64,000 bases of DNA, taken from assembly GCF_024349685.1 (NCBI RefSeq), contig NZ_AP025944.1, positions 502,001-566,000 of the forward strand. The letters are read 5' to 3'. Source of the stretch: Pseudomonas sp. LRP2-20 (GTDB lineage: Bacteria > Pseudomonadota > Gammaproteobacteria > Pseudomonadales > Pseudomonadaceae). Below the pieces are notes generated by a model that saw nothing but the letters and a program-made list of their open reading frames with translations, was not told where the DNA came from and searched no databases. The translations under genes were made by a program, and so were the position numbers. Below, in pieces: positions 1 to 9,280 of the stretch. How positions within the stretch are numbered: position 1 is the stretch's first letter; every line of letters starts with the position of its first letter.

Positions 1-897
1 GAACAGCAGGGCATTGAGCATGTCGTCGATCAGTTCCCAGAAGCCGTCCATGTAGCGGCGGGTCATGTCGTTCATCGCCAGGTTGCGCCCCAGGTTGCCG
101 ATGATCAGCCCGGCGACCACCATGGCGATCGGAGCCGAAACGTGCAGCTCGTAGCACATTGCCGAACCCCCGATCACCAGTGCCAGGGTCAGCATGACTT
201 CGACCTGGTACTGCTCGACGCTCTTGATCATGCGGTAGGTGGCATAGCCGATGATGCCGCCGAACAGCACGCCGCCGATGGCTTCGCGGGCGAACAGGAT
301 GGCGGTGTCGGAGACGCTTGGCGTTTCACCCAGCTGGATGATGCCCAGCAGTACGGTGAACACCACGACCGCAGTACCGTCGTTGAACAACGATTCGCCG
401 ACGATGGTGGTTTTCAAGGGTTTGGAGGCATTGGCGGTACGCAGCGCGCCCAGCACGGCGATCGGGTCGGTCGGGGAGATCAGTGCGCCGAACAGCAGGC
501 AATAGATCAGCGGCACCTGCCAGCCGAACAGGGCGAACACCCAGTGCGACAGGTAGCCGATCACCACGGTGGCGATCAGTACGCCCAAGGTGGCCAGCAG
601 GCCGATCGGCCAACGGTAGCTGCGCAGGTCGCTGAGGTTGACGTGCAGTGCGCCGGCGAACAGCAGGAACGCCAGCATCCAGTGCATCAGCAGGTCGTTG
701 AAATCGATCTGGTTCATCAGACCTTCGACGCGTTCTTCCAGGCCAGGGAAGCCGATCAGGCTCAGGCCCTGCAGCATCAGGGAGAACAGCAGCGCCGTGA
801 CCATCACGCCGATGGCGGGCGGCAGGCCGATGAAACGGTAATTGACATAGGTGAGGAGGGTGGTAAGGCAGATAAACGCGGCAACTAATTCAAGCAT
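1..897 (-). CDS. CPA1-family cation:proton (Na+/H+) antiporter, partial (C-terminus beyond left edge)
   Basis: Inner-membrane antiporter expected to exchange Na+ (or K+) for protons. The reading frame begins at an ATG whose complement is at 895-897 and stays open for 299 codons to the window edge, so only the N-terminal part is present. Seen in the protein: a run of hydrophobic segments from residue 2 onward, and the CPA1/NhaP signature blocks GALISPTDPIAVLG and VGESLFNDGTAVVVF, which carry the Asp residues of the ion-binding core. Family known: CPA1 exchangers with about 12-13 membrane spans. A C-terminal cytoplasmic domain cannot be judged because the gene is cut. No neighbour shares its strand within the window. 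Confidence 0.9.
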   Translation of the reverse strand, partial: MLELVAAFICLTTLLTYVNYRFIGLPPAIGVMVTALLFSLMLQGLSLIGFPGLEERVEGLMNQIDFNDLLMHWMLAFLLFAGALHVNLSDLRSYRWPIGLLATLGVLIATVVIGYLSHWVFALFGWQVPLIYCLLFGALISPTDPIAVLGALRTANASKPLKTTIVGESLFNDGTAVVVFTVLLGIIQLGETPSVSDTAILFAREAIGGVLFGGIIGYATYRMIKSVEQYQVEVMLTLALVIGGSAMCYELHVSAPIAMVVAGLIIGNLGRNLAMNDMTRRYMDGFWELIDDMLNALLF

Positions 898-1034
898 CCC
901 GAATCCTGTGACAGTGGCTTCCAAGTCGTAACCCGAATGACTCGGGCAGTTCTTTGATGATCTGGCGAGGGGCTCGGGACACAGGATTTGACCAGAATTG
1001 CTGGAATCGTTCCGGTGCATGCCTTGATTGTTGT

Positions 1035-1279
1035 AGCGTCTGTGAGATCGAGCGCCGCCCACGCGGCGCATCGCGAGCTGCGCTCGCTCCTACGTTTGTA
1101 TCGGGCCAGTAATGCCTGTGGCAGGCGCGCGCGACCGCTTTGTTGGTACGACGCGGTATCGAGTCATGCACCAAGGCGTTCGCGCGCAAATCCCACAGGA
1201 TTAATTGGCCTGAAACAAACGTAGGAGCGAGCGCAGCTCGCGATGCGCCGCGCGGGCGGCGCTCGATCTCACAGGCGCT
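1035..1279. repeat. 245-bp near-palindromic element with 59-nt arms
   Basis: The 469-bp gap between the antiporter and the EamA gene holds no gene. It contains this large inverted repeat. The outer arms 1041-1099 and 1215-1273 are reverse complements with one mismatch in 59 positions, and shorter matches extend the pairing to about 1035 and 1279. The inner parts (1100-1156 against 1158-1214) also pair imperfectly, so the whole unit is close to one palindrome centred near 1157. Each arm contains smaller internal palindromes of the kind seen in REP elements, but the sequence differs from the common REP elsewhere in this window. No transposase or clear target duplication is visible. Confidence 0.85.
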
Positions 1280-1366
1280 GAATCTCCATCGGCGTGCACA
1301 TCACAGGCAACCCGCACCCCAACGCTATATATTCATCCCTCAAAAACGTCACAAGGACCCAAAGGC

Positions 1367-2200
1367 GTGCTGGCAACTTCCCTGGTTTTGGTCGCCGCCC
1401 TGCTACACGCGACCTGGAACACCCTGATCAAATTCAGCGGCGAACGCCTGTTGGTGATTGCCAGCATGGATCTGGTCGCGCTGGTGTTCGCCGTGTTCGC
1501 CGTGGCCTTCAGCGAGTTCCCACCCGCCGAGATCTGGCCTTGGCTGCTGGCTTCGGCGCTGGCCGAGCAGTTGTACCGGTTCCTGCTGATCCAGGCCTAC
1601 CGGGTTGGTGACCTGGGGCTGGTCTATCCTCTGATGCGCGGGCTGTCGCCGCTGGTGGTGCTGGGGCTGACCCTGGCGTTTGCCGGTGAGTCGCTCAGCC
1701 AGCAGCAGATCATCGGTATCCTGCTGATCCCGTGTGGCATGGCCTCTCTGCTGTGGCAGGGCGGTGGCGGTGACCGGTTGCCCTGGTCGATGTTGCCGGT
1801 GGTTGCGCTGATCGGCCTGTGTATCGGTTGCTATACCTGGTTCGACGGCCAGGCGGTGCGGTTGTGGGGTAAACCCTGGGACTACCTGGTGTGGTTGACG
1901 CTGCTCAGTGCCTGGCCATTCCCGTTGCTGGCCAGCGTGGCGCGGCGGGCGCCGTTCGTGCTGTTCTGGCGCACACAGTGGCGCTTGGGGCTGGCGGTGG
2001 GCTTTTGCGTGCTGTTCAGCTATGCGCTGGTGCTGTGGGCCATGCACCTGGGCTCGGTGGCCGAAGCGGCAGCCCTGCGCGAGTTGAGTGTGATCCTGGT
2101 GGTATTGCTGGGCATGCGCTACCTCAAAGAACCTTTTGGCGGGCCAAGACTCCTAGCTTGCGGGCTGGTCCTGGCGGGCATGCTGGTGATGAAGCTCTAA
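1367..2200 (+). CDS. EamA/DMT-superfamily transporter
   Basis: Predicted inner-membrane permease of the drug/metabolite transporter superfamily, 277 residues. The translation is almost entirely hydrophobic segments arranged as two EamA-like halves of about five helices. The second half ends with the typical block LRELSVILVVLLGMRYLKEP (residues about 238-257), followed by a last helix and a Lys-Leu terminus. The start chosen is GTG at 1367, with AAGGA at 1353-1357 as ribosome binding site; there is no better ATG. The MAPEG gene begins 21 bp downstream on the same strand, so the two are probably cotranscribed. The substrate cannot be told from sequence. Confidence 0.88.
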   Translation: MLATSLVLVAALLHATWNTLIKFSGERLLVIASMDLVALVFAVFAVAFSEFPPAEIWPWLLASALAEQLYRFLLIQAYRVGDLGLVYPLMRGLSPLVVLGLTLAFAGESLSQQQIIGILLIPCGMASLLWQGGGGDRLPWSMLPVVALIGLCIGCYTWFDGQAVRLWGKPWDYLVWLTLLSAWPFPLLASVARRAPFVLFWRTQWRLGLAVGFCVLFSYALVLWAMHLGSVAEAAALRELSVILVVLLGMRYLKEPFGGPRLLACGLVLAGMLVMKL

Positions 2201-2221
2201 CCCATTTTCGAACAAGGAGTC

Positions 2222-2614
2222 ATGAGCATGACCGTTGCCCTCTGGTGCATCCTGATCGCGCTGCTGTTGAACCCGCTTTGTGCCTTGGTCGCCAAGGTCA
2301 GCAGTGGCCGCTTCGGCCTGAAGGACAATCATGATCCGCGCGCCTTCCTCGATACATTGTCGGGCCTGCCAAGGCGTGCCCATGCGGCGCAGCAGAACGG
2401 CTACGAAGCCTTCCCGGCGTTTGCCGCAGCGGTGCTGGTGGCGGATATCGTCGGCAACGCCGAGCAGGTGACCCAGGATGTGCTGGGGGTGATGTATATC
2501 ACCAGCCGCCTGCTTTACATCATCTGCTACCTGGCGGACTGGGCAGCGCTGCGGTCGCTGGTGTGGTTTGCCGGGTTGGCGATCATCGTTTCGTTCTTCG
2601 TGGTTTCGGTCTGA
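2222..2614 (+). CDS. MAPEG-family membrane protein
   Basis: Small integral membrane protein of 130 residues with about four hydrophobic segments. The central motif PRRAHAAQQNGYEAFPAFAA (residues about 50-69) is characteristic of the MAPEG family (membrane-associated proteins in eicosanoid and glutathione metabolism), where the Arg/Asn/Glu residues contribute to the glutathione site. Bacterial members are mostly uncharacterised; some have glutathione transferase activity. The start ATG at 2222 has AAGGAG about 6 nt upstream. It follows the EamA transporter closely and is followed by a REP pair, which probably marks the end of the transcription unit. Confidence 0.85.
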   Translation: MSMTVALWCILIALLLNPLCALVAKVSSGRFGLKDNHDPRAFLDTLSGLPRRAHAAQQNGYEAFPAFAAAVLVADIVGNAEQVTQDVLGVMYITSRLLYIICYLADWAALRSLVWFAGLAIIVSFFVVSV

Positions 2615-2628
2615 AACCGCATCGCCTG

Positions 2629-2727
2629 CTTCGCGGCGGTTCGACGTCTCGATAAACCCGCTCCCACAGGGTCCCCACAGGTCTTGAGATCTGTGCAGCA
2701 CCAGTGGGAGCGGGTTTACCCGCGAAG
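2629..2727. repeat. REP pair (inverted), P. putida type
   Basis: Two inverted copies of the Pseudomonas REP core (TAAACCCGCTCCCAC at 2653-2667 and its complement at 2704-2718, extended by TTCGCGG / CCGCGAA). The left copy is interrupted by extra bases between its TTCGCGG end and the core. It lies between the MAPEG gene and the convergent mltA gene and can form a strong hairpin that may protect or terminate transcripts. Confidence 0.85.
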
Positions 2728-2740
2728 AATCCAGCGCCGA

Positions 2741-3892
2741 TCAAGGCACTTTAGGTACTTCAGGCAGCGGCTTGCCCTTGGGCCAGAGCATCCAGATCTG
2801 CCCCTGCTGCTTCATGTTGCCCGCCAGCTCGCCAGCTTGCGGCCCGGTCCCCCAGAACAGGTCCGCACGCACTTCGCCCGCGATTGCCCCGCCGGTATCC
2901 TGAGCGCCCACCGGGCGTACCACCGGCGTGCCGTCGGGGCGCGTGGTCGACAGCCACAGCAAGCTGCCCAGCGGGATCACCTTGCGGTCGATGGCCACGC
3001 TGTAGCCCGCTGTCAGCGGCACGTTCAGCGAGCCGCGTGGCCCCTCGTTGCTGTCCGGGCGGGCACTGAAGAACACGTAGCTGGGGTTGCTGGCCAGCAG
3101 TTCCGGCACGCGCTGCGGGTTGGCCATGGCCCAGGCGTGGATGCTGCCCATGGTCACGTCTTCTTTCTTCAACTGGCCTTGCTCCACCAGCCAGCGGCCG
3201 ATTGGCCGGTAGGGGTGACCGTTCTGATCGGCATAGCCCAGCCGCAGCTGGCGGCCATCCTCCAACTGGACCCGGCCTGAGCCCTGGATCTGCAGAAACT
3301 GCAGGTCCATCGGATCGGTCAGCCAGGCCAGCACGGGCGCCTTGACCCCATCGCGGCTGATCACCTCGGCGGTATCGTAGGGTTTGAGCACGCGTCCATC
3401 GAGGCGGCCGCGCAGGCGCTTGCCCTTGAGTTCGGGGTATACGCTGGCCAGGTCGACCACGATCATGTCATCGGGTACGCCATATACCGGCACGTGCGCT
3501 GCTTCGGTGCGCTTCAGGCTGCCGGGGTAGACCGGTTCGTAGTAGCCGGTGATCAGGCCGTTGGCGTTGTTGTCGGCGGAACGCAAGCCATACACCTGCA
3601 GGTTCTGTTCGAGGAACGTGCGCACCTGTGTAGCGCTCGCCGTGTCGCTGCCGGCCGCTTCGCAGGTGGCGGCCCACACCGGGTCGCGTTTGAGTTTTTC
3701 GCAGCCGCTGCGCCAGGCATAGAAGCCAGCCAGCAGGTCTTCATCGCTGACCGCAGGCAGGTCTTTCCAGGTGGCCGGGGCATAGGTGGCGATGGCGTGA
3801 GGCTCGGGCTTGGCGTTTTCGCCGCCGTTGCAGCCGGCCAGCAGGGCGAGTGCCGGGAGTGTCCAGGCCAGATGGCGCAGGGCAGATTTCAT
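2741..3892 (-). CDS. mltA: Membrane-bound lytic murein transglycosylase A
   Basis: Outer-membrane lipoprotein that cleaves the MurNAc-GlcNAc bond of peptidoglycan with 1,6-anhydro ring formation. The 383-residue protein starts at the ATG complementary to 3890-3892; an in-frame upstream ATG would place nine residues before the signal peptide and was not used. Lipoprotein signal MKSALRHLAW...LALLAGC, with the lipidated Cys at about residue 21. The MltA barrel is seen in TGYYEPVYPGS and LQIQGSGRV, and the 3D domain in VAIDRKVIPLGS...VGAQDTGGAIAGEVRADLFWG, which carries the catalytic Asp of the QDTGGAI block. It converges on the MAPEG gene across a REP pair. Confidence 0.95.
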   Translation of the reverse strand: MKSALRHLAWTLPALALLAGCNGGENAKPEPHAIATYAPATWKDLPAVSDEDLLAGFYAWRSGCEKLKRDPVWAATCEAAGSDTASATQVRTFLEQNLQVYGLRSADNNANGLITGYYEPVYPGSLKRTEAAHVPVYGVPDDMIVVDLASVYPELKGKRLRGRLDGRVLKPYDTAEVISRDGVKAPVLAWLTDPMDLQFLQIQGSGRVQLEDGRQLRLGYADQNGHPYRPIGRWLVEQGQLKKEDVTMGSIHAWAMANPQRVPELLASNPSYVFFSARPDSNEGPRGSLNVPLTAGYSVAIDRKVIPLGSLLWLSTTRPDGTPVVRPVGAQDTGGAIAGEVRADLFWGTGPQAGELAGNMKQQGQIWMLWPKGKPLPEVPKVP

Positions 3893-4011
3893 CAGTGGGT
3901 ACCTGTGGCTGGCGAACATGAAGATTCGCCCTTGTGTTTTATGTGGCTATTGGTCTTTGCCTGACTGGCGGCGATACTGGCCGCCCCTTTGCCTTGGCTG
4001 AAGTGACCGTG

Positions 4012-4458
4012 ATGTTCAAGCGATTGACCGTAGTACTGCTTGCTGCCCTTGCCCTGACGGCCTGTGACCGGGTCGACCCCAACTCGCCACTGGGCAAGCG
4101 CAAGGCCATTTTCAAGGACATGCTCAAGACCAGCGAAGACATGGGTGGCATGTTGCGTGGTCGGTTGCCTTTCGACGGGGTGAAGTTCGCCGCTGGAGCA
4201 TTGAAGCTCGATGGCCTGGCTCACGCGCCGTGGCAGCATTTTCCTCAGGTGCGGGATGAGGGTGACAGCAGCGCGCGAGCGGAGGTGTGGGAGCGGCAGG
4301 CGCGTTTCCATGATCTTGCCCGGCAACTCGAGGGCGTGACGGGTGAGCTGGTTCACGTGACGCGTACCCAGCCGTTGGACGCGGCGCAGTTGAAGGCACC
4401 GATGGACAAGGTCGAGGCGGCTTGCAAGGCGTGCCATACCGAATTCCGCAATCATTGA
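4012..4458 (+). CDS. Lipoprotein c-type cytochrome, class II (cytochrome c'-like)
   Basis: 148-residue exported haem protein. The chosen ATG at 4012 starts a lipoprotein signal peptide (MFKRLTVVLLAALALTAC, Cys about residue 18), so the protein is probably anchored in the inner or outer membrane facing the periplasm. The haem-binding motif CKACH lies near the C-terminus (CKACHTEFRNH), which is the arrangement of four-helix-bundle class II cytochromes such as cytochrome c' and c-556. An upstream in-frame extension of 26 residues would bury the signal and was rejected. The gene is divergent from mltA. The electron partner is unknown. Confidence 0.85.
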   Translation: MFKRLTVVLLAALALTACDRVDPNSPLGKRKAIFKDMLKTSEDMGGMLRGRLPFDGVKFAAGALKLDGLAHAPWQHFPQVRDEGDSSARAEVWERQARFHDLARQLEGVTGELVHVTRTQPLDAAQLKAPMDKVEAACKACHTEFRNH

Positions 4459-4480
4459 TCGCCTGCGTCAACAGGCGATC
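4457..4480. terminator. Intergenic hairpin, probable bidirectional terminator
   Basis: Perfect 9-bp stem GATCGCCTG / CAGGCGATC with a 6-nt loop, placed between the convergent cytochrome c and DUF1090 genes and starting at the cytochrome stop codon. There is no T-run, so factor-independent termination is uncertain. Confidence 0.45.
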
Positions 4481-4488
4481 AGGCAGGA

Positions 4489-4881
4489 TCAGCGGTCCAG
4501 GTCGTCCACGGCTTCCTGCAGTTCCTTGCGCGATTCGGCAAGCTTGTCCTTGCGCTTGATGATTTTTTCCGCGTCGCCTTTTTTCTCGGCCTTCTTCAGG
4601 TCCTTCTCGCGCTGCGCCACCTCGTGACGCGCATCGAGCACTTTCTGCTCGCGCTCTTTGCGCAGGCCGGCATCGGTGCAGTTTTCAACGCCGCGCAGTG
4701 CTTCCTCGAGCCCTGCCACCTGATCGCTGTTGCCGTGGTCACGGGCGATTTTCAGCTGATTCTCGATGGCGCTGCGCTTGGCCGCGCAACCAGTCAGGCC
4801 CTCTTCGGGCTGGGCAGCTTGGGCAACGCCAGCCGCGAGACCAAGCGTGGTCAGCAGTGCCAGAGTGGAAATCAATTTCAT
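4489..4881 (-). CDS. DUF1090-family periplasmic protein (YqjC-like)
   Basis: 130-residue secreted protein of unknown function. A Sec signal peptide is visible at the N-terminus (MKLISTLALLTTLGLAAGVAQA, cleavage after about residue 22). The mature part starts with one Cys block (LTGCAAKRSAIENQL), a second Cys (VENCTD), then a long charged helical tail rich in Lys/Glu (QREKDLKKAEKKGDAEKII) that looks coiled-coil. This is the DUF1090 pattern (E. coli YqjC). The start is fixed by AAGGAGG just upstream of the ATG complementary to 4879-4881. It is transcribed in the same direction as ligB but separated from it by 131 bp. Confidence 0.85.
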   Translation of the reverse strand: MKLISTLALLTTLGLAAGVAQAAQPEEGLTGCAAKRSAIENQLKIARDHGNSDQVAGLEEALRGVENCTDAGLRKEREQKVLDARHEVAQREKDLKKAEKKGDAEKIIKRKDKLAESRKELQEAVDDLDR

Positions 4882-5012
4882 CAAAGCCTCCTTGAGGGGG
4901 CGGGGCAGCAAAAGATGGGGCAAATCCTGCCTTGCTTTTGACGATTTAGGAACCCTTGTTGGATATTTCTGGAACAATCTCGGCGTTTGCCTACAGCTGA
5001 TTTTGTTAAAAC

Positions 5013-6828
<1,816 letters not shown>

Positions 6829-6849
6829 CATTTACCGCTGCAGGAAAAC

Positions 6850-8040
6850 TTACAGGCCGGCAGCGTCACGCAGCGACTGGGCACGGTCGGTGCGTTCCCA
6901 GGTGAAGGTGGTGAAGGTGTCGTCGCCGACAGTCTTCTGCTGCGGTTCGCGGCCGAAGTGACCGTAGGCAGCGGTTTCCTGGTACATCGGGTGCAGCAGG
7001 TCGAGCATCTTGGTGATGGCGTACGGACGCAGGTCGAAGCACTCGCGCACCAGCTGGATGATCTTGTCGTCGGAAACCTTGCCGGTGCCGAAGGTGTTGA
7101 TCGAGATGGAGGTCGGCTGGGCCACGCCGATGGCGTAGGACACCTGGATCTCGCAACGCTCGGCCAGGCCGGCGGCAACGATGTTCTTGGCCACGTAGCG
7201 GCCGGCGTAGGCGGCGGAGCGGTCGACCTTGGATGGGTCCTTGCCGGAGAACGCGCCACCACCGTGACGGGCCATGCCGCCGTAGGAGTCGACGATGATC
7301 TTGCGGCCGGTCAGGCCACAGTCGCCCACCGGGCCACCGATGATGAAGTTGCCGGTCGGGTTGATGTGGTACTGGGTGCCTTTGTGCAGCAGCTCGGCTG
7401 GCAGGGTGTGCTTGACGATCAGCTCCATCACGGCTTCCTGCAGGTCTTTTTGCGACACTTCAGGGTTGTGCTGGGTCGACAGAACCACCGCGTCGATACC
7501 GACTACCTTGCCGTTTTCGTAGCGGCAGGTGACCTGCGACTTGGCGTCCGGGCGCAGCCAAGGCAGCAGGCCGGACTTGCGCGCTTCGGCCTGGCGCTCG
7601 ACCAGACGGTGCGAGAAGCAGATCGGCGCTGGCATCAGCACGTCGGTTTCGTTGCTGGCGTAGCCGAACATCAGGCCCTGGTCACCCGCACCCTGGTCTT
7701 CCGGCTTGGAGCGGTCGACGCCTTGGGCGATGTCCACCGACTGTTTGCCGATGATGTTCATCACGGCGCAGGTGGCGCCGTCGAAGCCGACGTCGGAGCT
7801 GTTGTAGCCGATGTCGATGATGACCTTGCGCACCAGCTCTTCCAGGTCGACCCAGGCGGAGGTGGTGACTTCGCCGGCGATGATGGCGACACCGGTCTTG
7901 ACCAGGGTTTCGCACGCAACGCGGGCGTATTTGTCCTGGGCGATGATGGCATCAAGGACCGCGTCCGAAATCTGGTCGGCGATCTTGTCCGGATGCCCTT
8001 CGGACACGGACTCGGAGGTGAAAAGGGAGTATTCGCTCAT
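6850..8040 (-). CDS. metK: S-adenosylmethionine synthetase
   Basis: Cytoplasmic enzyme making S-adenosylmethionine from methionine and ATP; it is the entry to the SAM cycle. 396 residues, the normal family length. Signatures seen: N-terminal [20 protein letters not shown], the ATP-binding hexapeptide block [12 protein letters not shown] (residues about 116-127) and the P-loop-like [19 protein letters not shown]. It begins 19 bp after the SahR-type regulator on the same strand and ends at a strong terminator. The two probably form an operon, so the regulator would control SAM synthesis directly. Confidence 0.98.
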   Translation of the reverse strand: MSEYSLFTSESVSEGHPDKIADQISDAVLDAIIAQDKYARVACETLVKTGVAIIAGEVTTSAWVDLEELVRKVIIDIGYNSSDVGFDGATCAVMNIIGKQSVDIAQGVDRSKPEDQGAGDQGLMFGYASNETDVLMPAPICFSHRLVERQAEARKSGLLPWLRPDAKSQVTCRYENGKVVGIDAVVLSTQHNPEVSQKDLQEAVMELIVKHTLPAELLHKGTQYHINPTGNFIIGGPVGDCGLTGRKIIVDSYGGMARHGGGAFSGKDPSKVDRSAAYAGRYVAKNIVAAGLAERCEIQVSYAIGVAQPTSISINTFGTGKVSDDKIIQLVRECFDLRPYAITKMLDLLHPMYQETAAYGHFGREPQQKTVGDDTFTTFTWERTDRAQSLRDAAGL

Positions 8041-8059
8041 CTCGACGGGTTCCTAAAAT

Positions 8060-9052
8060 TTACCGATGGTGAGTGTCGCCAGCCGTCCGCTGAAAATGGC
8101 GGACCTGTATCTGGAAACCGTTACGCAAGCCCACATAGAGGCTGTCCCCTGGGGCCAGCCCGGCTGCTGTGGCCCAACGGGCCAGGTCGTCCTGCTCGAA
8201 GCCGAGCCAGAGGTCGCCGCAGGCTTCCCGCGCCCACCCCTGGTCATGGCTGCACAGTTCGGTGACCAGCAGGCTGCCGCCCGCTTTCACCCGTTTGGCC
8301 AGCTGGCGCAGGGCCAGGGCCGGGTCGCTGAAATGGTGCAGGACCATGTTCAGCACAACGCAGTCGGCTTCCACATCCGTTGCACCCAGTGCATCGGCCA
8401 ACTGCAGGTTTACATTACTCAAGCGTTCGCGTTCGCAGACCTGGCGTGCCAGCTCGAGCATGGTCGGGCTGTTGTCCAGGGCTGTGACCTGAGCGAAGCG
8501 CCGTGCCAGGTCTGGCAGGAAGCCGCCATCACCGGGGCCGACTTCCAGCGCGCTGGCGGCCGGCGCGAAGTTCAGTTTGTCGAGCAGCGCCAGCAGGCTC
8601 TCGCGGTATTGCGGCAAGCCGGCGATCAGGTCTTGCTGGGCGCGGAATTTTTCTTCCACGCGCAGGAAGAAGTCCTGGCTGGTGGCGGCGCGGCGTTGCT
8701 GCACCTGGGCGATGCGGACCTGGACATCCTCCGGCAAGGTCAGGTCGTCGACCTCATCGAGCAGGGCCATGTGCAGGCGCCCGCCGAAGCGTTGGCTGTC
8801 GGGCAGGGCGCGGCGGTAGAAGATCGCATTGCCTTCGCGCCGCGTGGCCACCAGCTCGGCCTGGGCCAGTACCTTGAGATGATGGCTCATGCCCGACTGG
8901 CCGACGTCGAAGATCTGCGCCAGCTCCAGTACGCCGAACGAATCACTGGCCAAGGCGCGCAACACGTTCAGGCGCAGCTCGTCGCCACTGGCTTTGCACA
9001 GGGCAGCCAGTGTGTCGCTTTGCTGAGGGATCGGTTGCGCACGGAGGTTCAT
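8060..9052 (-). CDS. sahR: ArsR-type HTH fused to a methyltransferase-like domain; SahR-type SAM-cycle regulator
   Basis: 330-residue predicted transcription regulator. Residues about 12-95 form an ArsR winged helix (DELRLNVLRALASDSFGVLELAQIF, then recognition helix DVGQSGMSHHLKVLAQAELV). No ArsR metal-binding Cys cluster is seen. Residues about 150-320 form a class I SAM-methyltransferase fold with the SAM/SAH-binding loop LEVGPGDGGFLP and the acidic ALDNSP strand. Established knowledge: SahR regulators of Proteobacteria are ArsR proteins whose effector domain is methylase-related and senses S-adenosylhomocysteine, repressing metK, ahcY and related genes. Inference here: fusion architecture plus metK in the same operon and a perfect palindrome upstream. 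It could alternatively be an active methyltransferase. Confidence 0.85.
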   Translation of the reverse strand: MNLRAQPIPQQSDTLAALCKASGDELRLNVLRALASDSFGVLELAQIFDVGQSGMSHHLKVLAQAELVATRREGNAIFYRRALPDSQRFGGRLHMALLDEVDDLTLPEDVQVRIAQVQQRRAATSQDFFLRVEEKFRAQQDLIAGLPQYRESLLALLDKLNFAPAASALEVGPGDGGFLPDLARRFAQVTALDNSPTMLELARQVCERERLSNVNLQLADALGATDVEADCVVLNMVLHHFSDPALALRQLAKRVKAGGSLLVTELCSHDQGWAREACGDLWLGFEQDDLARWATAAGLAPGDSLYVGLRNGFQIQVRHFQRTAGDTHHR

Positions 9053-9060
9053 GGGGCGGC

Positions 9061-9089
9061 AGTCTAGACAGGCAAGGCTGCCCTCGCAA
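9061..9089 (-). promoter_or_regulatory. Candidate sigma-70 promoter of sahR-metK
   Basis: On the minus strand, TTGCGA (complement 9084-9089) and TAGACT (complement 9061-9066) are separated by exactly 17 bases. The predicted transcription start would fall about 7 bases further, only a few bases before the sahR ATG (9052), so the transcript would be nearly leaderless. This fits the lack of a Shine-Dalgarno sequence there. Prediction only. Confidence 0.45.
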
Positions 9090-9092
9090 GGT

Positions 9093-9116
9093 CAATATCA
9101 AAAAGTTTTGATATTG
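9093..9116. promoter_or_regulatory. Perfect 11+11-bp palindrome, probable SahR operator
   Basis: CAATATCAAAA, spacer AG, TTTTGATATTG: two perfect 11-base arms in an AT-rich island inside GC-rich DNA. It lies 40 bp upstream of the sahR start and 4 bp upstream of the candidate -35 box. The shape suits a dimeric ArsR-family repressor and the position suits autoregulation of sahR-metK. It could also influence the divergent tkt promoter. Confidence 0.7.
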
Positions 9117-9136
9117 GCTGATGGGCGGGTGAGCCC

Positions 9137-9182
9137 GGGGGATTTTTCGCCGTAATGAAGGCCAATCACAGGAAAATCCCCC
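9137..9182. promoter_or_regulatory. Inverted repeat in the tkt upstream region
   Basis: Perfect 10-base arms GGGGGATTTT (9137-9146) and AAAATCCCCC (9173-9182) spaced by 26 bases, 98 bp upstream of the tkt start. It may be an operator or a leader hairpin; no known consensus was recognised. Confidence 0.4.
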
Positions 9183-9280
9183 AACTGCGACCATCCGTCA
9201 TTGCCCCCGGCCCCCGCAGTGGGCGAAAATGGCCGCCTTTTTTCGTAACACCACCTCTTTCAAGCCCCAGGAGATAAGCG

